A stretch of DNA of 12,391 nt from Candidatus Izemoplasmatales bacterium (lineage in GTDB: Bacteria > Bacillota_I > Bacilli_A > Izemoplasmatales > Hujiaoplasmataceae): contig JAQUZK010000020.1 in the NCBI GenBank assembly GCA_028691335.1, positions 1 to 12,391 on the forward strand, given 5' to 3'. Positions 7,119 to 12,391 of this stretch are shown here, piece by piece; within the stretch, counting starts at the first letter, position 1; the number at the start of each line of letters is the position of its first letter. The translations under genes and the position numbers were made by a program. The notes below the pieces were generated by a model. That model was not told where the DNA came from and did no database searches. It was given only the letters and a program-made list of their open reading frames with translations.

Positions 7119-7819
7119 ATAAAGACATAATTATTAACGGTTGATAAATTTTTATCATAAACATAGTTATCACAAGAAAATTCCCTAATAGCTTTAACAT
7201 CTATAATTTGGTTTTCTATTATGTGATTAAGCATTAACCCTCTCATCTTTTTTGTATTATAAGAGGGTGTTTTTTTATTGGCAGAATCATAAAAATCTAT
7301 CGAAATAAAAGACTTCCTCTTATTTTTCAACATTTTTGAAAACTCATTAGAAGCTAAATTAATTATTAGATCATCATCTTTAAAGTAACCACTTACTTCT
7401 TCTTGCCAATATTCATACAAATTTATGTCAGGTATTTTTACAGTCATATCTAGTCGATAAGGAATAACTAAGCTACTTGGTTGAAGAAAACCATACATAG
7501 CCGAGAGAATGATTAGATGACTATCCATGTACTTTCTCTGTTCAACTGTATATTTACTTATATTTAACTGTGAAAAAACAACTCCATTATAATAATCAAT
7601 TGCTTTAATAAACAAATTATTTGAAAATCCCTCATGATATAAATCATAGGTTTCATTAAGCAGCTTGCTTTTTATGTTAAAAGCGATAGATAAGTCAAGT
7701 TTTGACATATTTTTGATTTTGTTGAACAAAACATAACTCTTATCATTGATATGATGATCACTGATTATTTCTGCTTTTTCTAAACTATAAGTTTTGCTTG
7801 GTGATATAATAATTTTCAT
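7109..7819 (-). CDS. yaaA: YaaA family peroxide stress protein (DUF328/UPF0246)
   Basis: 236 residues from the preferred start. It carries the YaaA family hallmarks: MKIIISPSKT at the N-terminus, YYNGVVF, then ILSAMYGFLQPSSLVIPYRL, NLASNEFSKM and a Lys-rich C-terminal end. In E. coli YaaA is a cytoplasmic protein that lowers free iron and limits DNA damage during peroxide stress. By family, the same role is inferred here. There is no signal peptide or membrane segment, and the length is close to the usual 240-260. Two ATG codons are adjacent (7822 and 7819). AAGGAG (7826-7831) is 6 bases from the second and only 3 from the first, so I use 7819. It follows the DUF2085 gene by about 15 bases, so it is probably translated from the same mRNA. 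That pairing has no known functional link to peroxide stress. Confidence 0.93.
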   Translation of the reverse strand: MKIIISPSKTYSLEKAEIISDHHINDKSYVLFNKIKNMSKLDLSIAFNIKSKLLNETYDLYHEGFSNNLFIKAIDYYNGVVFSQLNISKYTVEQRKYMDSHLIILSAMYGFLQPSSLVIPYRLDMTVKIPDINLYEYWQEEVSGYFKDDDLIINLASNEFSKMLKNKRKSFISIDFYDSANKKTPSYNTKKMRGLMLNHIIENQIIDVKAIREFSCDNYVYDKNLSTVNNYVFIKK

Positions 7820-7837
7820 CATTATCTCCTTATAAAA

Positions 7838-8407
7838 TTATATTATGGTTGTTATATAAACTGCTACGTAAATAATTAGTTCATTATAAATTGTTAATAA
7901 ATATATTAATGTAAATCCAAAAAAGAAGCCAGTAATTAATCTTTTAAAATTGTTGCTAGGCTTTTTATATTTTAGTTGAATAAAACCATCTAATATTATA
8001 GGCAGACTAGATATTAGAAACAAATACCAAGGTATATGTTCAAAAACCAAACAAATTATTGGTAATGTGAATATCCCTAATAAGATACCTGTACATCTAG
8101 CACAAATTGGCAGTGGGTTACTAAATAAAAAAATTGTTCTATTTATCTTTTGATGACAATAAAATAATAAAGCAAGATATGGTTTATCTAATAAAAACCC
8201 GATTGTACTAATTATAATAATTAAGAAAGACATAGAAAAAGAAACAACTAGAATAGGGCTTTGTTTGTAAAAAAATACAATTGCAGTCAAAGGAAACAGG
8301 TATACTAACATATATAATAAAATAGCTTCAACTTTTCTGATTCTTGTACTCTTTACACAAGCACATTTGCTATTTATTATGTTTCTACCACAATATTCGC
8401 AAAACAA
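7838..8407 (-). CDS. DUF2085 membrane protein with N-terminal zinc ribbon
   Basis: 189 residues. The N-terminus has a small zinc-ribbon-like Cys set (C3, C6, C15, C17). The rest matches DUF2085: YCHQK (C84, H85, Q86), PICARCTGILLG (C102, C105), a DGxxQ motif (D140, G141, Q144) and a following R...TG (156-160). Hydrophobic segments near 27-47, 51-72, 106-122, 125-140 and 160-186 make it an integral membrane protein. The conserved Cys/His set in membrane context suggests metal binding, but the function of DUF2085 is unknown. The start codon is TTG at 8407, chosen because GAGGTG (8416-8421) lies 8 bases before it and because the next codons supply the first CxxC. It is followed by yaaA after about 15 bases. 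An upstream hairpin leaves almost no room for a separate promoter. Confidence 0.85.
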   Translation of the reverse strand: MFCEYCGRNIINSKCACVKSTRIRKVEAILLYMLVYLFPLTAIVFFYKQSPILVVSFSMSFLIIIISTIGFLLDKPYLALLFYCHQKINRTIFLFSNPLPICARCTGILLGIFTLPIICLVFEHIPWYLFLISSLPIILDGFIQLKYKKPSNNFKRLITGFFFGFTLIYLLTIYNELIIYVAVYITTII

Positions 8408-8415
8408 TAAATATA

Positions 8416-8421
8416 CACCTC
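8416..8421 (-). promoter_or_regulatory. Ribosome binding site supporting a TTG start
   Basis: GAGGTG on the minus strand lies 8 bases before TTG at 8407-8405. No ATG is near in frame before the first CxxC motif, so the TTG start is favoured. Confidence 0.65.
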
Positions 8422-8436
8422 TTTTTTAAGTAGTAA

Positions 8437-8461
8437 AAGAACTCTCTTTCTGAGAGTTCTT
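8437..8461 (-). terminator. Hairpin after the small zinc-ribbon gene
   Basis: AAGAACTCTC (8437-8446) pairs over 10 bp with 8452-8461, loop TTTCT. It lies just past the stop of the gene ending at 8468. The T tail on the minus strand is short (TTTT, then AC), so termination may be partial, allowing read-through into the DUF2085-yaaA pair. Confidence 0.65.
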
Positions 8462-8467
8462 ATAGTA

Positions 8468-8791
8468 TTAAATGTAGTAATCTCCAGCGCTACCTTCAAG
8501 AAGCTCAATTATTATAAAAACATAGAAAATAGCTATTATAGTTGAAACTATAACACCTATCAAAGCTCCTTTTCCAACAGCTTTAGAATTATTAGGTTGT
8601 TCATCTTTCCATACTAAATAAAGGATTAGACCAACCAAAGGGATACAAAAACCTAATAATCCCCACCCAAAACCTCCGGTATCACTTGAATTAGAAGTTG
8701 TGGTTTGCAACGGTTTTTGCGGAACTCCACAATGCGGACAAATAACAGCTTCGTCATGTATTTCAGCTCCACAGTTTTTACAATACGCCAT
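8468..8791 (-). CDS. Small zinc-ribbon membrane protein
   Basis: 107 residues. It starts with a zinc-ribbon knuckle pair, YCKNCG...ICPHCG (C4, C7, C18, C21). A flexible Ser/Thr/Gln linker follows (about 26-38), then a Gly-rich start to a first hydrophobic segment (about 44-61), a short loop WKDEQPNNSKAVGKGA, and a second segment (about 76-97). This is a common layout in low-GC bacteria: a cytoplasmic zinc ribbon tethered to two membrane helices. No function is known. The loop with KxxGKGA after the first helix is typical of the family. AGGAGG (8798-8803) lies 6 bases before the ATG. Its own promoter is visible upstream, and a hairpin follows. The next gene downstream also begins with a zinc ribbon and is membrane-bound, so the two may be related in role. 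Confidence 0.85.
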   Translation of the reverse strand: MAYCKNCGAEIHDEAVICPHCGVPQKPLQTTTSNSSDTGGFGWGLLGFCIPLVGLILYLVWKDEQPNNSKAVGKGALIGVIVSTIIAIFYVFIIIELLEGSAGDYYI

Positions 8792-8820
8792 AAAATTCCT
8801 CCTAATTGTAAACTACTTTA

Positions 8821-8849
8821 AGTTTATATTTTTTCTCTTTAACTGTCAA
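8821..8849 (-). promoter_or_regulatory. Promoter of the small zinc-ribbon gene
   Basis: A perfect -35 TTGACA (8849-8844) and TAAACT (8826-8821) lie 17 bases apart on the minus strand. An alternative -10, TATAAA, lies at 15-base spacing. The leader to the ATG at 8791 would be about 23 bases. Confidence 0.65.
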
Positions 8850-8905
8850 CATCATTTCTTTAATTTGTAAAATCATCTAATATATAATAATTATAAAAAA
8901 ACTTA

Positions 8906-11614
8906 TTAAGCAGTTTTATCCAATATTTCAGTTAAAAATATCGATACAATCTTTTCATCAAACTGTGAACCAGAATGTCTTTTCAATTCTTCTATGGCTT
9001 TTTCTTGAGAAAGGGCTTTTCTATATGGCCTATTAGCCGTCATTGCTTCATAAGCATCAGCTACGCATATGATTCTTGAGAATAATGGTATCTCATCACC
9101 TTTTAATCCATTAGGATAGCCTTTACCATCAATTCTTTCGTGATGAGTCAAAGCATACTCAGAAAGTCGAGAATATTTATCCGCTGAGCGAAGTATGTGA
9201 TATCCGTTTATTGTGTGAGCTTTCATAATTTTCCATTCATCCTCATTTAGTTTTCCCGGTTTATCTAAGATGTTGTCAGGTATAGTAATTTTACCGATAT
9301 CATGCATAAGTCCAGCTAACTCTAATTCTTTAAGTTCATCATTACTTAAACTTAATTTTTCACCAATTAGCCGACAATAATTACTTACTCGATCTGAATG
9401 ATTTCTTTCTTCGACATATTTTTCTCTTAAGGTTTCAAAAATAGACATAATTGTCTCATTTCTTGTGCTTTGTCCATGTAAAACTTTATTTGCATACATA
9501 TTATCTTCAGCTTTGTTCAATATATCTGCGATATCTTCATTTGATTCTTTTTTTGTTTCGTATCCAATTGATAAAGAAAACTTAATTTCTCCAAATAACA
9601 ATATATTTGTTTTATCTTCAATCATATTTTCAATCTTCTTACATTCTTCTTCAGGCGTATTAGGCATGATTATAACAAATTCATCACCACCTATTCTAGC
9701 AACAAAATCATTATCTCTTTTAATTTCTTGTAATATTTTAGAAGTTTTCTTAAGTACACTGTTTCCGCTCTCGTGTCCATAAGCATCATTAATAAGCTTT
9801 AAACCGTCCAAATCAATCATAACTAATGTTAATGGCAAGAATTTCGGATCATCACAGTATTTTAATTTTTCTTCGAAATATCTTCTATTTGGTATAGAAG
9901 TTAAATAATCATGATTACTAGCGTAAAGTATTTCAGTTTCTCTCTTCTTTTGATTAGTTACATCGCGAACCATCGATATAATCATATCAGAACCTGGTAT
10001 TGGAGTTCCGCTAGCAGAAATGTATTTAGATATTACTCCATTTTTTGTTAAAGGAATGTTTTCCCATTTCATTTTTTCTATGTCATTACTAGCTAGCCCA
10101 GATAGAACCTTTTCTTTTATTTCATCTCTAAAAGCTTTGTCTTCATATACTTCATCCCAAAAACTATTAGAAACTTGTAACTTTTCTTTCGTTGTTCCAT
10201 AAATAGCTGGAAACAAATCATTCATATACTCAAATTCTACAGTTGGAGTAATTGAGTTAACTGCTATTCCAATAGGCAAATTATCCATTACTAGTTTTAG
10301 TATATCGCGAGATTCTTTATAGTTTAATTCCGCAGAAATCAAGTCATTGATTACTTCTGTATAAATTATTATACCACCAATATTCCCGTTAATTTCTACC
10401 CATGGTCTACATAACCATCGTGTATAGTCTACTGTACCGTCAAGTCTTTCAAATATATCTCTATCCCCACTTAAGACTTCACCCTTTAAAGCTCTCTTGT
10501 GAACTTTTCTCCATTTCTCAGGCAAATCCGGAAAAACATCGTAATGGTGCTTTCCTACTATATTTTTTTCATTGATTCTATAAATTTCAGTAAATTTGTC
10601 ACTGACATAAACAAAGTTTAATTTTGCATCTAAAATAGCTACTCCTTGGTTACTGTTTTTTACAATATATTCTAGAAGATATTGTAAATAATCTGTCTTT
10701 AATTTTGTATTGTGTTTCTCTGTAACATCTTCAATAAAACCTTCAATAATATCTAAATTATCTTCATTTTTTTGATTAATAAATCTCGCTGTTTCTTGTA
10801 CCCACTTCACTTCATGAGATTTTGTTTCAATTTGATAAGTTAATTCAACTACTTTGTTTTCAGCTAAACAAAGTTTGAACTCATCAGCAACATATTGTCT
10901 ATATTGAGGTTTTATGAGTTTTAAATATGTTATAGTTGAATTAATGAAATCACTAGGTGTAAATCCAGATAAACTAATAATTTGGTCTGATAAATAGAGC
11001 ATTGTCCAATCTCCATCATTCAAGCACCTGTATACTACCCCAGGTAGATTTTGAATTAGAGTTTCTCTAAATCTTTTTTCCTCATTTTCATAAACTCTTT
11101 GTCTTTTTTGTTTTATAAAAAAATAGACAGCTAAACCAAATAAAATCAGTAATACAATAATTATTGAAAAAGTCAAAATTTGATTTCTGAACTCTGCAGC
11201 TGCAAAAGCTGACTGGTCAATAATAATTGAATACAAAAATACTGAATCATCAATTATAACTGGATATGAGTAAACATGAACTGTTTTAATTTCTCCGCTA
11301 GCGATCTTATGTTTAAAAACGAAAAAATTTCTTTCTTCACTCGTCGCCAAGTCGACTTCAATTTGAGTTTCTTCATCTGTAAGCATATTGATATCATTTA
11401 TTGACATTCCAATTAGTTGTTCTCTCGGAAAACCATAGAAGTCAATTGCAGCCTGATTTGCTTCATAGATTGTATTATCATTTGTATTAATTATCAACAT
11501 TATAGTGTTATGGTTTTCAAACAAATCTTGATAATTAATTTCTGCTTTAATTCTAAACTGTCCAAGTAAAGCTGTAAGTGTAAAAAGAACGAAAATAATC
11601 ATTGCTTTCTTCAT
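8906..11614 (-). CDS. Membrane-anchored PAS-GGDEF-HD-GYP c-di-GMP signalling protein
   Basis: 902 residues. An N-terminal hydrophobic segment (about 5-20) and a second at 146-167 bracket a predicted extracytoplasmic PAS-like domain (about 30-135). Three cytoplasmic PAS domains follow (about 182-300, 308-425, 435-555), the second and fourth ending in a typical EDVT/RDVT exit. The GGDEF domain (about 558-715) has an intact GGDEF at 642-646 and an RxxD inhibitory-site motif (R633-D636) five residues before it. The HD-GYP domain (about 722-900) has HD at 771-772 and HHERIDGKGYP at 824-834. By family, the first makes c-di-GMP from GTP and the second hydrolyses it. Both look intact, so net activity is probably set by ligands or redox signals sensed by the PAS array. 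AAGGGG (11623-11628) lies 8 bases before the ATG. The gene is monocistronic. I see no canonical terminator hairpin after it, only an AT-rich stretch. Confidence 0.93.
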   Translation of the reverse strand: MKKAMIIFVLFTLTALLGQFRIKAEINYQDLFENHNTIMLIINTNDNTIYEANQAAIDFYGFPREQLIGMSINDINMLTDEETQIEVDLATSEERNFFVFKHKIASGEIKTVHVYSYPVIIDDSVFLYSIIIDQSAFAAAEFRNQILTFSIIIVLLILFGLAVYFFIKQKRQRVYENEEKRFRETLIQNLPGVVYRCLNDGDWTMLYLSDQIISLSGFTPSDFINSTITYLKLIKPQYRQYVADEFKLCLAENKVVELTYQIETKSHEVKWVQETARFINQKNEDNLDIIEGFIEDVTEKHNTKLKTDYLQYLLEYIVKNSNQGVAILDAKLNFVYVSDKFTEIYRINEKNIVGKHHYDVFPDLPEKWRKVHKRALKGEVLSGDRDIFERLDGTVDYTRWLCRPWVEINGNIGGIIIYTEVINDLISAELNYKESRDILKLVMDNLPIGIAVNSITPTVEFEYMNDLFPAIYGTTKEKLQVSNSFWDEVYEDKAFRDEIKEKVLSGLASNDIEKMKWENIPLTKNGVISKYISASGTPIPGSDMIISMVRDVTNQKKRETEILYASNHDYLTSIPNRRYFEEKLKYCDDPKFLPLTLVMIDLDGLKLINDAYGHESGNSVLKKTSKILQEIKRDNDFVARIGGDEFVIIMPNTPEEECKKIENMIEDKTNILLFGEIKFSLSIGYETKKESNEDIADILNKAEDNMYANKVLHGQSTRNETIMSIFETLREKYVEERNHSDRVSNYCRLIGEKLSLSNDELKELELAGLMHDIGKITIPDNILDKPGKLNEDEWKIMKAHTINGYHILRSADKYSRLSEYALTHHERIDGKGYPNGLKGDEIPLFSRIICVADAYEAMTANRPYRKALSQEKAIEELKRHSGSQFDEKIVSIFLTEILDKTA

Positions 11615-11714
11615 AAAGTCAGCCCCTTAATATACAATTATCATTACTATTTTATAATAATGGTGGTAAAAATAAAAGGAGACATCAATAATTTAAAAGT
11701 TTTTAGTCGCATTA

Positions 11715-11743
11715 TTGCTAATACTCTTTATAAATGATATAAT
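11715..11743 (+). promoter_or_regulatory. Promoter of the PH-domain gene
   Basis: TTGCTA (11715-11720) and TATAAT (11738-11743) lie 17 bases apart, with a TG extension (11735-11736). Transcription should start near 11750, about 29 bases before the ATG. Confidence 0.75.
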
Positions 11744-11778
11744 CAATAATGATTTTTCTTTAGAAAGGAACAATTAAT

Positions 11779-12288
11779 ATGAATAACACAAACATGGAAA
11801 AACTTGCGAAAAACATCAATATGTATCACTTTACAGTTAGAACAATAGGCTCAATAATCTTTTATGTTTCTCTAATCTTAGCTATAATTCTTCCTACTAC
11901 TTTTTATGGTGAATCTATTATTAAACTACTTGTAATAATATTATTATCAATAATAACTTTATTACTTGGTATTTATAATTTTATTCTCCCTTTTTTTATT
12001 TTTAAACTTTACGGATATCGTATCGATGAATTTAGTGTTGTGATAAAAAGAGGAGTAATTTTCAGAAAAAATATTATAGTACCTATCAAAAGAATTCAAC
12101 ATATAGAAAAATTCCAAGGCCCTATTCAAATGCTTTATAAATTATCAACTATAATAATATATACAGCTGGATCAAAAGCAGGGATTATTGGAGTTCCACA
12201 AGAAAATACTGATCAAATAATTAGCGAAATAAAATCTGGACTTCAAAATTATCTTGATTCTGATGAGGTCATAGAAGATGAAGCCTAA
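11779..12288 (+). CDS. Bacterial PH-domain membrane protein (bPH2, YdbS-like)
   Basis: 169 residues. Two hydrophobic segments (about 22-41 and 47-75) are followed by a bPH2/DUF304 domain (about 77-158). Recognisable stretches are YRIDEFSVVIKRGVIFRKNIIVPIKRIQHIE and a later GVPQENTDQI; the RIQHIE step followed by a conserved hydrophobic strand is the family's mark. B. subtilis YdbS and its neighbour YdbT are paired bPH2 proteins, reported in connection with resistance to the bacteriocin-like LCI or similar agents in some strains. The molecular role is not settled. The acidic tail (DSDEVIEDEA) overlaps the start of the next gene. AAAGGA (11764-11769) lies 9 bases before the ATG, so the first Met is used rather than Met6. 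Confidence 0.85.
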   Translation: MNNTNMEKLAKNINMYHFTVRTIGSIIFYVSLILAIILPTTFYGESIIKLLVIILLSIITLLLGIYNFILPFFIFKLYGYRIDEFSVVIKRGVIFRKNIIVPIKRIQHIEKFQGPIQMLYKLSTIIIYTAGSKAGIIGVPQENTDQIISEIKSGLQNYLDSDEVIEDEA

Positions 12289-12391
12289 GTATCATATCGT
12301 AAAAAGAAAGTACGTCATAGATATATTTAAATCTTTGTTATCTTCCTTTTTTATAGCTCTTTTTAGTATTTCTGTTTTATACGATAAAGGA
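12278..12391 (+). CDS. Partial CDS, probable YdbT-like bPH2 partner (cut by window end)
   Basis: An open frame starts at ATG 12278, overlapping the previous gene by 11 bases, and runs 38 codons to the window edge with no stop. It begins MKPKYHIVKRKYV, then has a hydrophobic stretch (about 19-34) of the kind that opens the first membrane helix of YdbT-like proteins. GAGG (12265-12268) lies 9 bases before the ATG. The position right after a YdbS-like gene with translational overlap is the main reason for the call. The visible sequence is too short to confirm the family. Confidence 0.6.
   Translation, partial: MKPKYHIVKRKYVIDIFKSLLSSFFIALFSISVLYDKG

Noticed and set aside
8880..8908. Terminator after the PAS-GGDEF-HD-GYP gene
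   Set aside because: Only short AT inverted repeats and a T run are present; no GC-containing stem can be supported.
9465..9782. Open frame of 105 codons on the plus strand inside the GGDEF region
   Set aside because: Antisense shadow of the conserved GGDEF domain; composition is that of the reverse complement of a real gene.

Overview
This window is a very AT-rich stretch (about 30% G+C by eye) of a bacterial chromosome. Genes sit on both strands with short gaps. Shine-Dalgarno sites of the AGGAG/GAGGTG type and sigma-70 style promoters are easy to see. TGA is used as a real stop: it ends the lipoprotein, yaaA and M48 protease genes, in two cases inside a terminator hairpin. The organism therefore does not read TGA as Trp. 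The gene families and composition fit a low-GC Bacillota or a Mollicutes relative that keeps the standard code (for example Acholeplasma or Izemoplasma-like lineages). The lineage is inference only. There are no rRNA or tRNA genes, CRISPR arrays, insertion sequences, or gene-free gaps over 300 bases.

Left part (1-5100). gltX (glutamyl-tRNA synthetase, minus strand) is divergent from an L-cysteine desulfidase / UPF0597 family gene (plus strand), with two promoters in the 162-base gap between them. The desulfidase gene converges on a minus-strand pair: a Ste24-like M48 membrane protease and, upstream of it, a short membrane protein. The latter resembles only the C-terminal part of a MrpA/NuoL-type proton-conducting subunit and looks like a remnant.

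Middle (5230-8800). A PlsC-like acyltransferase with an altered catalytic motif (minus) is divergent from an unrecognised Ser/Thr-rich lipoprotein (plus) across an AT-rich gap carrying an 18-bp perfect palindrome. The lipoprotein gene converges on yaaA, and one hairpin supplies the stop codons of both. yaaA lies downstream of a DUF2085 membrane protein with an N-terminal zinc ribbon. Upstream of that is a small gene for another zinc-ribbon membrane protein.

Right part (8880-12391). A 902-residue membrane-anchored sensor has one predicted extracytoplasmic PAS domain, three cytoplasmic PAS domains, and both GGDEF and HD-GYP domains with intact motifs. It is a candidate bifunctional c-di-GMP enzyme. 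Divergent from it is a bacterial PH-domain (bPH2, YdbS-like) membrane protein. This overlaps by 11 bases a gene that runs off the window, probably the YdbT-like partner.

Most of the window reads as ordinary housekeeping and envelope genes. I see no clear new multi-gene system. The points most worth checking are the antiporter remnant beside the protease, the acyltransferase lacking the usual catalytic Asp, the two neighbouring zinc-ribbon membrane proteins, and the shared hairpin between convergent genes.
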